From Bradyrhizobium genomosp. I (2014) (lineage in GTDB: Bacteria; Pseudomonadota; Alphaproteobacteria; Rhizobiales; Xanthobacteraceae): 64,000 nt of DNA. Below, one piece after another: positions 8,475 to 17,178 of this stretch (its first letter is position 1; the number at the start of each line of letters is the position of its first letter). The notes below the pieces were generated by a model, which made no database searches, was not told the DNA's origin, and saw only the letters and a program-made list of their open reading frames with translations. The stretch is taken from the NCBI RefSeq assembly GCF_000261685.1, contig NZ_AJQE01000175.1, forward strand, positions 1 through 64,000, read 5' to 3'. Both the position numbers and the translations under genes were made by a program.

Positions 8475-8891
8475 TTATCGCATTGGGCAGCGGTTGTACC
8501 TGATCTCCATGTCCTCCATGCCTGGAAAGAGGCGGGCGATGCTGTTCGCGTCCAGGGCCTTCACACTGAACTGAACGCTGGACAGCATGATGTCGGTGGC
8601 GCAGGTCGCGATCAGATTGACGCTCGTGCCGACGTCCCTTCTGACCTTGACCTTGCAGCGCGCGGACTTGCCGATGAGCTGATCGCCATCAACAATGAAA
8701 CCGCCGCCATAGACCTCGGACATCTCGGTAAAGCCAAGTTTACCTCCTTCGCGGGTGAACACCTTGTCGCACTGATCGGCGCTCGTAGCCCAGGCACCGT
8801 TCAGGTCGACCGCACCGGCGCGCCCGTTCATTGCAAGGATCGCGCTTAACGAAAGCGCGACCGCGGCAGGCGATTTCCAACTCCCAGACAT
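8475..8891 (-). CDS. Small secreted protein of unknown function
   Basis: About 138 aa with a clear signal peptide (AAVALSLSAILAM, cleavage near AGAVD). The mature part has five cysteines (for example DQCDKVF, SARCKVKV, IATCATD and a C-terminal NRCPMR), consistent with disulphides in the periplasm. I prefer the ATG at 8891 (AGGA upstream) to the longer frame from 8927. It is the last gene of the run DUF3302-like, HlyD, this gene. Family not recognised. Confidence 0.7.
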   Translation of the reverse strand: MSGSWKSPAAVALSLSAILAMNGRAGAVDLNGAWATSADQCDKVFTREGGKLGFTEMSEVYGGGFIVDGDQLIGKSARCKVKVRRDVGTSVNLIATCATDIMLSSVQFSVKALDANSIARLFPGMEDMEIRYNRCPMR

Positions 8892-8923
8892 GCATCGTTT
8901 CCTTCCAGTCAGTTCGTTTCGGA

Positions 8924-10159
8924 TCAATGGCCACCGCTGAAGATCAGGGTCTTGAACGGCAGCAACAGCGCCTGGATGCGCAACAAGAGCGCATGGACGA
9001 ATCCGATCGCGTCGATGGCATGAAGGACGATCCGCCGGCCGGTCGACGTCTTGGGATCGATGATCGCTTCGTGGTTGCTGGTGTAGGCATTCACGATGCA
9101 GGTGCTGCCGGCCGTGACGCCGTCAAGGCCGCCTTTGTAGAGCGGCTCGAGAAACACCAGAATTGTCCCTGGCTTTGCGAGGTTCTGCGCCTCAATGAGC
9201 TGTTCGCCGGCCCGAAACTGGCCGGCCGCGATGTAGTCCTGCACAGCGGTCACGACCAGAGGAATCACAGCCCATGGCCTGGAAACGCAGGTTGCCTCGG
9301 CAACCATGCCCTCCTTCATCACGCCTGCTTCGATCTGGCCGAAGCCGGCCTGCAGCCGTTCTCGGCCGGCGCCGTCAGGAATCAGAATTCCCGCGGGCCG
9401 CATCAGCTGGTTGACGACGTCTCCGGTGCGAACGAGAAATTGCTCGACGCGTCCGTCGACGCCTGCACGCACGAAGGTCTTGTCGAGCTCGACTTGCGCC
9501 TCGGCCAGCGAGGCCTCCGCACTCGCCTTCTGCGCCGGCAGCAGCGTCGACACCTGCAAGCTCGCTGCTTCCTTCGCGGCGGTCGCGGCGTCGACGCCGG
9601 CCTGACGCTGGTCGACCAGGACCTGAAGCTTCTCGATATCACGCTGCGGCACGATCCCGGGATTGCGACGTTGCAGCTCAGTCTTGACTTCGAGTTCGTC
9701 CTTGGCCTGCTGGTAGTTGGCCCTGGCTTCCTGAATTTGCGCCTCGGCCTTGACGACATCGGCCCTCGCCGACGCCATTGACGCATCGACCTCGGCGACC
9801 TTGCGCTTGGCCGTTTCAAGCGCCGCCGTCTGTTTCGAATTGTCCAGCCGGAAGAGGATGTCGCCCTTCTTCACGGCCTGGCTGTAGCCGACATTGACCT
9901 CGGCGACACGGCCCGATCCCTCGGGCAGGATCGGGACTGTTCGAAACAGCAACGCCGCATTGGAAGTCGCCGGATGAAAGAAGAAGACGCTGGTGATCAG
10001 ACCCACGGTCAGCATCAGGCAGCCGGTGATACCCCAGCGAAGCTCGTACCACACGGAAAAGAGCGTGATCTCCTTGCCGAACCGTTTGCCCTGGGCAAAG
10101 CGCCGGTAGAGATAGTCCGGAAGGATGGTCAGCAACGAGCAGATGATGAGCTCAAGCAT
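8924..10159 (-). CDS. HlyD/EmrA-type membrane fusion protein (YibH-like)
   Basis: About 411 aa. One N-terminal membrane segment (CLMLTVGLITSVFFF) is followed by a lipoyl-like half (GRVAEVNVGYSQAVKKGDILFRLD), a long coiled coil rich in Ala, Glu and Gln, the second lipoyl half (FVRAGVDGRVEQFLVRTGDVV) and a beta-barrel region. Such proteins link an inner-membrane exporter to an outer-membrane channel; no transporter partner is encoded beside it. Its ATG at 10159 overlaps the upstream gene's stop by 8 nt. E. coli yibH/yibI is a similar pair. Possibly expressed from the divergent FixK box at 10682. Confidence 0.85.
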   Translation of the reverse strand: MLELIICSLLTILPDYLYRRFAQGKRFGKEITLFSVWYELRWGITGCLMLTVGLITSVFFFHPATSNAALLFRTVPILPEGSGRVAEVNVGYSQAVKKGDILFRLDNSKQTAALETAKRKVAEVDASMASARADVVKAEAQIQEARANYQQAKDELEVKTELQRRNPGIVPQRDIEKLQVLVDQRQAGVDAATAAKEAASLQVSTLLPAQKASAEASLAEAQVELDKTFVRAGVDGRVEQFLVRTGDVVNQLMRPAGILIPDGAGRERLQAGFGQIEAGVMKEGMVAEATCVSRPWAVIPLVVTAVQDYIAAGQFRAGEQLIEAQNLAKPGTILVFLEPLYKGGLDGVTAGSTCIVNAYTSNHEAIIDPKTSTGRRIVLHAIDAIGFVHALLLRIQALLLPFKTLIFSGGH

Positions 10160-10610
10160 GGCTACGCACCTTATGGTCGGTCTCAACCTCCGGTTCGTTC
10201 AGACTGATCGCTGCTGGAGCCGCCACCGCACCTGGTTGCGATATTTCGTTTGCAGGATTCGGTGACGTGCCGTCTGCGATCTTCTCCACCGATCCGGCAA
10301 TGCTTCGTAGCGGCGTTCCGAAGTCCGGCAGCTCGATCAGCGCAAGGACCAAGGCCGCGATCCAGTACAGATGCTCGTGTGTGAACAGAGCGAGAAGTCC
10401 CAGCACGGCCACGATCTCGAATTGCAGCTTCTGGGTCTTGTGAGCCATCCGCTCGGGCAAGCTGTGCAGATGCCAATACAATAGACCCACCGCGAAAACG
10501 GCCGCGATCAGGATGATTCCCGTCACGATCATCAGCACGTCTGTTTCGCCAGGCGCGGTGATGTAGAATGGCAAATGGTGCGGTGCCATCGGATGAAGCT
10601 GCTCGCTCAA
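10152..10610 (-). CDS. Small inner-membrane protein (DUF3302/YibI-like) paired with the HlyD protein
   Basis: 152 aa with two predicted membrane spans (VLMIVTGIILIAAVFAVGLLYW and a second around LLALFTHEHLYWIAALVLAL). The sequence between and after them resembles DUF3302 proteins such as E. coli YibI, which also sit directly before an HlyD-family gene; this is my reading, not a search result. The tail is Pro/Ala-rich and charged. It starts about 70 nt from the FixK box at 10682-10695, which could serve both directions. Confidence 0.6.
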   Translation of the reverse strand: MSEQLHPMAPHHLPFYITAPGETDVLMIVTGIILIAAVFAVGLLYWHLHSLPERMAHKTQKLQFEIVAVLGLLALFTHEHLYWIAALVLALIELPDFGTPLRSIAGSVEKIADGTSPNPANEISQPGAVAAPAAISLNEPEVETDHKVRSHA

Positions 10611-10681
10611 CGCGCCCTCCTGATCGGGGACCCAGCCGCCGTGGCTTCTATCTTACTCTGGCAACCCCGGTTCTGCTTTGC

Positions 10682-10695
10682 TTGATTTGAATCAA
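10682..10695. promoter_or_regulatory. FixK/FNR-type box between the HlyD operon and the PPK2 operon
   Basis: TTGATTTGAATCAA is a near-perfect palindrome. Rightwards, a -10-like TAGCCT follows after 21 nt (10717-10722), giving a start near 10730 and the ATG at 10759. The same TAGCCT at the same 21-nt spacing is found at the 31488 box. Leftwards, the start would fall near 10647 for the DUF3302-like gene at 10610. Confidence 0.8.
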
Positions 10696-10758
10696 CGGAA
10701 TGACGGCCGCCCGACCTAGCCTTGCCCGAGCACTGAAACATAGCAGGAGGCATCGGCA

Positions 10759-11214
10759 ATGTCCGCCAATCTCGACACCCTGATCCCCAATGCCAACCAG
10801 ATCCGCAAGGAAGCGGCCCTCAAGGAAGCCGAAAAGGCGGAGGAATATGCCCGGCTCGCCGCTGCGGCGGAGGATGAAAAGCGTGCCTTGATCGAGCGGC
10901 TGAGCAAACCGTCCGGCAAGACCGAGGAAGAGAAGATCCAGCTTGCCGCGTCCATCATTCAGCGTGCGGTGCGCAACGGGCTGACCGAGGTGCAGGTCTA
11001 TCGCTTTCCCAATACGCTGTGCACCGACAAGGGTCGCGCCATCAACCAGCAGGAAGCGGGCTGGGAGAAGACGCTGACCGGCATTCCGAAGGAAATCTTC
11101 CAGCTCTGGACCGACTATCTGAAGCCGCGCGGCTATCGCATCAGCTACCAGATCATCGATTTCCCCGGCGGCATGCCGGGCGACATCGGCGTCGCGATTT
11201 CCTGGGGTGATTGA
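10759..11214 (+). CDS. Conserved-looking cytosolic protein of unknown function upstream of PPK2
   Basis: 151 aa, no signal peptide or membrane span. The N-terminal third is a charged Ala/Glu helix (likely coiled coil, about residues 14-50); the C-terminal part is globular (QVYRFPNTLCTDKGRAINQQ, GYRISYQIIDFPGG). The ATG has AGGAGG 8 nt upstream. It lies directly downstream of a strong FixK box and 45 nt before the PPK2 start codon, so co-transcription is likely. Family not recognised. Confidence 0.75.
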   Translation: MSANLDTLIPNANQIRKEAALKEAEKAEEYARLAAAAEDEKRALIERLSKPSGKTEEEKIQLAASIIQRAVRNGLTEVQVYRFPNTLCTDKGRAINQQEAGWEKTLTGIPKEIFQLWTDYLKPRGYRISYQIIDFPGGMPGDIGVAISWGD

Positions 11215-11259
11215 GTGCTGATCCGCCCGGATCCGATCCGACAAAACGAAAGGCAGAGC

Positions 11260-12060
11260 ATGGCAAAGGGCGAGGTTGGGGCGCGGATGAAGCGCAAGAC
11301 CTACGAAAAGGAGCTGGAGAAGCTCCAGGTCCAGCTTTGCCATCTCCAGGAATGGGTGAAGGAGAAGAAGCTGCGCGTCGTGGTGTTCTTCGAAGGCCGC
11401 GATGCCGCGGGCAAGGGCGGCACCATCAAGGCGATCACCGAGAAGGTCAGCCCACGCGTGTTCCGCGTGGTCGCCCTTCCCGCGCCGTCCGACCGTGAGA
11501 AGTCGCAGCTCTTCATCCAGCGCTATATGCAGCACTTCCCGGCCGGCGGCGAAGTCGTGATCTTCGACCGGAGCTGGTACAACCGCGCCGGCGTGGAATA
11601 CGTCATGGGCTTCTGCTCTCCGGAGGACCACAAGCGGTTCCTCACGCTGTGCCCGCAGATGGAGAAGCATCTCGTCGAGAGCGGGATCATCCTGATCAAG
11701 ATCTGGCTTGAGGTCGGGATGGAGGAGCAGGAGCGGCGGTTTCGAGCCAGGATCGACGATCCATTGCGGCAGTGGAAACTGAGCCCGATGGACACGGAGT
11801 CGTATCGGCGCTGGTACGACTATTCCAAGGCCCGCGATCTGATGTTTGGAGCCACGAGTTCGGAGCATGCGCCGTGGACCATCGTTCGGTCCGACGACAA
11901 GCGGCGGGCGCGGCTCAATTGCATCGCGCATCTTCTGGATTCGATCCCGTACAAGCGCATCAAGAGGGACAAGGTCAAGCTGCCGCCGCGCTCCGGGAAA
12001 GGGCGTTACAACGACCAGGCGAGCCTGAACGGGATGAAGTTCGTGGAAGAGCGGTACTGA
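11260..12060 (+). CDS. ppk2: Polyphosphate kinase 2 (PPK2 family)
   Basis: 266 aa, close to one-domain PPK2 proteins. Walker A is GRDAAGKGG at residues 46-54; the Walker B/lid signature FDRSWYNRAGVEYVMGFC follows, then the arginine-rich lid (QERRFRARIDDPLRQWKLS). PPK2 enzymes move phosphate between polyphosphate and nucleotides, usually to make GTP/ATP from GDP/ADP or AMP. I prefer ATG 11260 (AAGG upstream) over the 15-codon longer frame. Under a FixK box it would supply nucleotide phosphorylation from stored polyphosphate when respiration is limited; that role is inferred. Confidence 0.93.
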   Translation: MAKGEVGARMKRKTYEKELEKLQVQLCHLQEWVKEKKLRVVVFFEGRDAAGKGGTIKAITEKVSPRVFRVVALPAPSDREKSQLFIQRYMQHFPAGGEVVIFDRSWYNRAGVEYVMGFCSPEDHKRFLTLCPQMEKHLVESGIILIKIWLEVGMEEQERRFRARIDDPLRQWKLSPMDTESYRRWYDYSKARDLMFGATSSEHAPWTIVRSDDKRRARLNCIAHLLDSIPYKRIKRDKVKLPPRSGKGRYNDQASLNGMKFVEERY

Positions 12061-12079
12061 ACGAGGATCCAGATCGAAC

Positions 12080-12115
12080 AGAGAACAGGCCGGGCAAATG
12101 CGCGGCCTGTTCTCT
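12080..12115. terminator. Bidirectional hairpin between PPK2 and the convergent gene
   Basis: A 13-bp perfect inverted repeat (12080-12092 with 12103-12115, arm AGAGAACAGGCCG) sits between two convergent genes. No long U-run follows on either strand, so termination strength is uncertain. Confidence 0.6.
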
Positions 12116-12128
12116 CTGGGCGTACGGC

Positions 12129-12554
12129 CTATTTCAGCCGGATCGTAACCCCGCCGACGGCTGCCGACACCTCAGCCCCAACCTTCGGCCCGCTGAGTTG
12201 CAGGATCACGCCGTTCGCGTTTTGCAACTGAACCGCTCCCGCACCTGCCGCAACAGCGCCGCCGGCCCCGCCCACCGCGTAGGAACCTTCGATCGACGCC
12301 GGGCCCCGCAAGTTCAAGGCACGCCCGACGAACTTGGTCGTCGAGGCACCCACGGTCAAACCGACGCTCATGCCGGATACGGTGAACGGATAATTCTTGC
12401 CGCGCAGGTGCAGCACGCCCTCGCCGCCTCCCACACCGACGATGAAGCCGCCTTTGGTGAAGACCACGGCGACCTGGCCGGTCTCGGCCCGCGCCGGCGC
12501 GCTGAAGCTTGCGACACCGAGGAGCAAAGCAGCAATAGCAACGAGTTTCTTCAT
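12129..12554 (-). CDS. Secreted Gly-rich protein, paralogue of 3327-3773
   Basis: 141 aa with a textbook signal peptide (MKKLVAIAALLLGVASFSA, cleavage after ARA). The mature part shares GVLHLRGKNYPF, a central Gly-rich segment and QLSGPKVG with the protein at 3327-3773. It is the third gene of the decarboxylase/exchanger operon, 23 nt after the exchanger stop. The paralogue is also the last gene of a FixK-box operon, so both seem tied to the same control. Function unknown. Confidence 0.75.
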   Translation of the reverse strand: MKKLVAIAALLLGVASFSAPARAETGQVAVVFTKGGFIVGVGGGEGVLHLRGKNYPFTVSGMSVGLTVGASTTKFVGRALNLRGPASIEGSYAVGGAGGAVAAGAGAVQLQNANGVILQLSGPKVGAEVSAAVGGVTIRLK

Positions 12555-12577
12555 GATTTTCCCCTGAATTTGGCTCC

Positions 12578-14278
12578 CTATTGAGCCAGAAGCATTGCGA
12601 AGTAGCCGAACACGGTGAGCAGGATGCCCGAAACGGCGTAGCCGACCGGAAAACCGATCCAGGGCACTGAACTCTGGATCTCCACTGCGGCCTCACGGCA
12701 AGGACCGGAGTGCGAGCGCGCACCGGCCACACCGCCCATCAATACGGCCGGATTGATCTTGAACACGTGATAGCCGATCGCCCAGACGATGAAGGGCGGG
12801 ATCGTGCAGGCGATGAAGCCGACGATGAAGATCTTCAGCGCGACCGCACCGGTGAGCTGAGCCAGTAGACCTGCGCCGGCATTGACACCGACGATGGCGA
12901 CGAACACCACGAGACCCAGATCCTCCAGCACGTTGCGCGCCGCGTTCGGCGTATTGCCGAAGAAGCGCAGCCGCGACACGATCGAGGAGACGATCACGCC
13001 CGACAGCAACAGGCCGCCGGCGTTGCCGAGACCAACCTTGGCGCCGAATGCCGGGAACTCCACCATGCCGATCAGGAAGCCGATGATCATACCGACCGAC
13101 AGGGTCAGCAGGTCGGTCGACGTGTTGGTCCGGGCAATGCGACCCCACATCTCGCCGAGCTCGTTGACGGCGGACTTCAGGCCGACCACCGAGACGATGT
13201 CCATTCGCTCCAGCTTGGTCTTCAGCCCGGCCGGAATCTGCACGCCGCCGCGCTCGACCTTGGTGACCTGCAATTGGCCGGCGATCGCCGTGTCACGGAA
13301 GGACTCGAACGTGCGTCCCACCATGTCCTTGTTGGTGACGAGAATGTCCGCCTGGTCCATGGGAACGCCGAGCGTCTTGGCGTCGGCAACCTCGGGACCG
13401 ATCAGGCCCATCTTGTCGGTGAGATGCTCGGTCGAGCCGCCAAGTGCGACGATGTCTCCCTTTTGCAGCACAAGGTCGGCATCGGCACCCTGCGGCTCGC
13501 CATTCCGTCCCACATTGATGATCCGGTACTCCGGATTCACCGTGCGGAACTTTGCGATGGTCATGCCGGCGGTTGCGGGGTTCTCCAGCCGATAGGCGCG
13601 CAGCCCGAACTGGCGATAGCCGGTGAGGCCGCCGCCTTCGAGATCCTTGACGCCGAACTCGCGCTCATACTGCTTGGCCGCCGCCTTCGCGTCGACCCCC
13701 CACCAGCGCGGCAGATATTTGCAGATCAGGATGATGCCGACGGTGCCCCAGATATAGGTGATGCCGTAGGACAGCGCGATCATGCCGGATGCGTCCTCTG
13801 GCTTCATGCCCGCAGGCAGCTTGACGACGCCGGAGGTGACGGCCTGCTCGGCCGAGCCGATGGCAGCCGACATGGTCTGTGATCCTGCCAGCATGCCGCC
13901 GGCCGCACCGGTCGGCAGCGCGAACAGCTTCGCTCCGATGACCACCAGCGCAAGGCCGAGCACGCTCGAGACGACGGCGAGAATGCAGAACTTGAGGCCG
14001 TCGCCTTTCAGGCTGTTGATGAAGGAGGGGCCGACGCGCAAGCCAACACCGTACATGAAGAGGTAGTAGAAGAGACTCTTGACGAAGTTGTTGAGCTCGA
14101 GCTTCACGCCGTAAGTTGAGGCCCACACCGACAGGCCCGCACCCACCACGATGGCACCGGCGACCATGCCGAGACCATAGCCTTTGATGCTGGCTCGGCC
14201 GATATAGACCGCGAGACCGACAACGAAGAACAGCAGCAGATAGGGGTACTGCTGAAGGAATGTGAAAAAGCCCAGCAT
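12578..14278 (-). CDS. aspT: AspT-like aspartate:alanine exchanger family transporter (copy 1)
   Basis: 566 aa. It has the AAE-family layout: about five membrane spans (YLLLFFVVGLAVYIGRA onward), a central cytosolic region with two TrkA-C/RCK-C-like domains (about residues 200-370), then a second membrane half starting near VGMIIGFLIGMVEF. The C-terminal half keeps GARSHSG and a final hydrophobic span. AspT in lactic acid bacteria swaps aspartate for alanine and, with a decarboxylase, generates proton-motive force. Here it follows a PLP decarboxylase by 12 nt. The real substrate pair is unproven; aspartate/alanine is only the family label. Confidence 0.88.
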   Translation of the reverse strand: MLGFFTFLQQYPYLLLFFVVGLAVYIGRASIKGYGLGMVAGAIVVGAGLSVWASTYGVKLELNNFVKSLFYYLFMYGVGLRVGPSFINSLKGDGLKFCILAVVSSVLGLALVVIGAKLFALPTGAAGGMLAGSQTMSAAIGSAEQAVTSGVVKLPAGMKPEDASGMIALSYGITYIWGTVGIILICKYLPRWWGVDAKAAAKQYEREFGVKDLEGGGLTGYRQFGLRAYRLENPATAGMTIAKFRTVNPEYRIINVGRNGEPQGADADLVLQKGDIVALGGSTEHLTDKMGLIGPEVADAKTLGVPMDQADILVTNKDMVGRTFESFRDTAIAGQLQVTKVERGGVQIPAGLKTKLERMDIVSVVGLKSAVNELGEMWGRIARTNTSTDLLTLSVGMIIGFLIGMVEFPAFGAKVGLGNAGGLLLSGVIVSSIVSRLRFFGNTPNAARNVLEDLGLVVFVAIVGVNAGAGLLAQLTGAVALKIFIVGFIACTIPPFIVWAIGYHVFKINPAVLMGGVAGARSHSGPCREAAVEIQSSVPWIGFPVGYAVSGILLTVFGYFAMLLAQ

Positions 14279-14290
14279 GTTCGATCCCCT

Positions 14291-17044
14291 CTAAGATGCA
14301 GCCTTGAGCTTCGGCGCCCCGGCGGGCTTGGGCCTGCCGATCTTCGCCAGGGCTTCCGCGCGCACGAGTTTCAGACCTTCCCTGGCATCGTAGCCATGGA
14401 TCTCCTTCACATCGAGCTTGCGCATGAAGTCGATGGTTTCCTGGGTGATGACCTGGCCTGGCACCATGATCGGGAAGCCCGGCGGATACGGGATCACGAA
14501 GCTAGCGGAGACGAGGTCCGGCCCCGCCTTCAGCCGGCGGTCGATCTCGGGATCGCTGAGGCGGATGAATTCGCAACCGGCCGCGTCATACGCCGTATAG
14601 AAGCCGCCGCGGATATCGCCCTCGTTGGTCTTGGTGCCGGAATCGCCCCGGAAGCTCGGGTGGAAATGCGAGAAGTTCGGCAGATCGGGTACGTCCCTCA
14701 TCAGGCTGTTGACCCGGGTCTCGAACGTCTTCTTCGCATTGGCTCCGCCCTGCACCAGACCACGATCGACCTCGCCGGCAATCTCGGCCAGTACCCGAAT
14801 GAGGTGCGCGACGTCACTTCGGGTGTTGTTGATGTTGGACTGGACCAGGACGGAGTTGCGCGAGGTCTTGTTGACCTGGATGTTGTACTCGCTCGCCAGG
14901 ATGCCCTTGAACTGGGTTCCGTCGAATCCCGCGGTGCCGCAGACCAGCGTCATGCGGGTCGGATCGAGGCAGAACTCGTCGTCGTCCAGGCTCTTCAGTG
15001 TGTTGGCCCAATTCACGCCGTTGGCGAGATAATCGGTAAAGCCGCTCTGGCGGTATTGCGCGGGCACCATGGCGTCGGCACCGAGGATGCGGAAATATTT
15101 CGAGATCAGCGGATTGTTGTTGACCGCCTGGCGGATCGCGAACGCGATCTCGATCGCATTGGCGACGAGGCCGTATCCCTCCAGCTCCATCTGCCGCCGC
15201 GAGATGTCGAGACTGGCAATCAGCTGCTGGTTCGGACTGGTCGAGGCATGGGTAAACACCGCCTCCTTGAATTGCTGCTCGACCGTGTGGAATTCGACAT
15301 CCTTGACCGTGAGCATCGAGCCCTGGCGGATCGCCGACATTGACTTGTGGGTCGAGTTGGTCTGGTAGACGCGCAGGCGGATCTGACGCGGATCCGGGAT
15401 CAGCCGGGTCTTGAGCAGCAACTCGTCGGACGGATTCTTGCCGAGCTCGGCCTGCTGCTTCTCATAGGCCGCGACCGATTTCGGATCTCGCATCCACGCC
15501 TCGATCTCGTTGGCGGCGCCAAGTCCGGTGCGGCGACGCAGGAACGGCGAGAAGCGCGCGAAGCCGAACCAGGCCTCGTCCCACAGGAAGATCAGGTCGG
15601 GCTTGATGGCGAGACATTCCTCCATCACCCGGCGGGTGTTGTAGATGTGGCCGTCGAAGGTGCAATTGGTGAGATCCAGCATTTTGACGCGGTCGAGCCG
15701 GCCGTCGGCCCTTGCGTTGAGCAGCGCCTGCTTGATCGTCCGCAGCGGCACCGCGCCGTACATCGAATATTCCGTCATCGGGAACGCTTCGACATAGAGC
15801 GGCTGCGCACCCGCCAGCACCATCCCGTAGTGATGAGACTTATGGCAGTTGCGGTCGACGATTGCGATGTCGCCGGGCGCGAGCAGCGCCTGCACCGCCA
15901 TCTTGTTCGACGTCGATGTGCCGTTGGTGACGAAGAAGACACGGTCGGCGCCGAGCGCCCGCGCCGCCTTCTCCTGCGCCTTCTTGATGTTACCGGTCGG
16001 CTCCAGCATGCTGTCGAGACCGCCGGTGGTGGCGCTGCTCTCGGCCAGGAACAGGTTCGGGCCGTAGAACTCGCCCATGTCGCGAATCCAGTCGGATTTG
16101 AAAATCGACTTGCCGCGCGCGATCGGCAGCGCGTGGAAGGTCCCGATCGGGCGCTGCGCGTATTTCTTCAGATTGTCGAAGAACGGGGTGTCGTAGCGGT
16201 CCTGGATGCCTTCGAGGATCGACAGATGCAGCTCCAGGATCTCCTCGATGGAGTAGAAGATGCGGCGGGCCACGTTGGCCTGTGGGTCGCCGGCCATCTC
16301 CTCAACATCGCGATTGGACATGAGATAGATGTCGAGCTCGGGACGGACGCGCTTGATGATATGGGCGAGCCGGAGCGCCGACGCGTCGGTCTCCTCATTG
16401 AGGTTGGCTGACGCCGTCATCGTCCGGAGCACAGGCGCGTTATGCCGCGAGCGAAGAGCGAAGCCTTCATTGATGACGACAGCCGCGATGTTGGGATTGA
16501 CCATGGTCGCGCAGAAGGCGTCTTCGAGGCTGCCGACGATGACGGGCTCGTAGACGAACGAATCGGCCGGCCGACGCAGCTTGCGCCACTCGGCGGCGAG
16601 CGTCGGCCAATTGTTGGACGACACGCCCGTGACGATCAGGGTCTCGAAATAGGGCCGGCGCGCTGTGTGCGAGCCGAAGGTCGGCGGCAACAGGTCCGGC
16701 ATCTCGCCATTGTTCTCGTCCTTGGGATTCCAGTCGCCGGCATGCTGGCGGAAGGATCGCGTCGCAAGCGCCTGTGCGATCCGGGTCACAAGGGCGAGCG
16801 AGGTTTGTCCATCACCCGCCAACGCGGCCTCCCGCAACGCCGCCATCAAGTGCAGGCCGGGATAGCCGTGGAACTCTTCCGTCACGGAAAGATCGGTCAG
16901 CAAGGCATCGTATTTCGCGCGATCTCCGGCTCGGGCCCAGACCTTCGCTGCCTCCACCAGGTCACGCCAATCGTCTGCCCGGCCGCCAGGACCAGAGAAG
17001 AATTGATCGATACGCTTCTGTGCGGGCTTGGCTTCCTTGGGCAT
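14291..17044 (-). CDS. Orn/Lys/Arg-type PLP decarboxylase
   Basis: 917 aa, longer than the usual 700-760 aa of inducible Lys/Orn/Arg decarboxylases because of an extended N-terminus. The PLP domain is clear: FFVTNGTSTSNKMA, HKSHHYGMVLAGA, the cofactor-contact segment DEAWFGFARF, and the Schiff-base lysine in STHKSMS at about residue 567. The C-terminal domain carries PYPPGFPIMVPGQ. I chose ATG 17044 because GGGAGAG lies just upstream and the FixK box (17105-17118) is inside the longer frame. The next gene is an AspT-like exchanger, so import, decarboxylation and export as a proton-consuming cycle is a reasonable inference. Substrate unknown. Confidence 0.9.
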   Translation of the reverse strand: MPKEAKPAQKRIDQFFSGPGGRADDWRDLVEAAKVWARAGDRAKYDALLTDLSVTEEFHGYPGLHLMAALREAALAGDGQTSLALVTRIAQALATRSFRQHAGDWNPKDENNGEMPDLLPPTFGSHTARRPYFETLIVTGVSSNNWPTLAAEWRKLRRPADSFVYEPVIVGSLEDAFCATMVNPNIAAVVINEGFALRSRHNAPVLRTMTASANLNEETDASALRLAHIIKRVRPELDIYLMSNRDVEEMAGDPQANVARRIFYSIEEILELHLSILEGIQDRYDTPFFDNLKKYAQRPIGTFHALPIARGKSIFKSDWIRDMGEFYGPNLFLAESSATTGGLDSMLEPTGNIKKAQEKAARALGADRVFFVTNGTSTSNKMAVQALLAPGDIAIVDRNCHKSHHYGMVLAGAQPLYVEAFPMTEYSMYGAVPLRTIKQALLNARADGRLDRVKMLDLTNCTFDGHIYNTRRVMEECLAIKPDLIFLWDEAWFGFARFSPFLRRRTGLGAANEIEAWMRDPKSVAAYEKQQAELGKNPSDELLLKTRLIPDPRQIRLRVYQTNSTHKSMSAIRQGSMLTVKDVEFHTVEQQFKEAVFTHASTSPNQQLIASLDISRRQMELEGYGLVANAIEIAFAIRQAVNNNPLISKYFRILGADAMVPAQYRQSGFTDYLANGVNWANTLKSLDDDEFCLDPTRMTLVCGTAGFDGTQFKGILASEYNIQVNKTSRNSVLVQSNINNTRSDVAHLIRVLAEIAGEVDRGLVQGGANAKKTFETRVNSLMRDVPDLPNFSHFHPSFRGDSGTKTNEGDIRGGFYTAYDAAGCEFIRLSDPEIDRRLKAGPDLVSASFVIPYPPGFPIMVPGQVITQETIDFMRKLDVKEIHGYDAREGLKLVRAEALAKIGRPKPAGAPKLKAAS

Positions 17045-17104
17045 GTCTCTCTCCCGGTCCTCGGCAAATGACGCGGGATCGTGGCCTTCCGCTCGTAGGC
17101 TTCG

Positions 17105-17118
17105 TTGATTCAAGTCAA
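17105..17118 (-). promoter_or_regulatory. FixK/FNR-type box for the decarboxylase-exchanger operon
   Basis: TTGATTCAAGTCAA (other strand TTGACTTGAATCAA). Centred 41.5 nt upstream it would set a start near 17070 and a leader of about 26 nt to the ATG at 17044. The other strand reads the 3' end of SulP at 17179, so only leftward use makes sense. Confidence 0.75.
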
Positions 17119-17178
17119 CGGTCCGAGGCTTCTGATTAGCCGTCTTCAGAGCGCGCGTACCGCAGCGCAAAAAGGACC

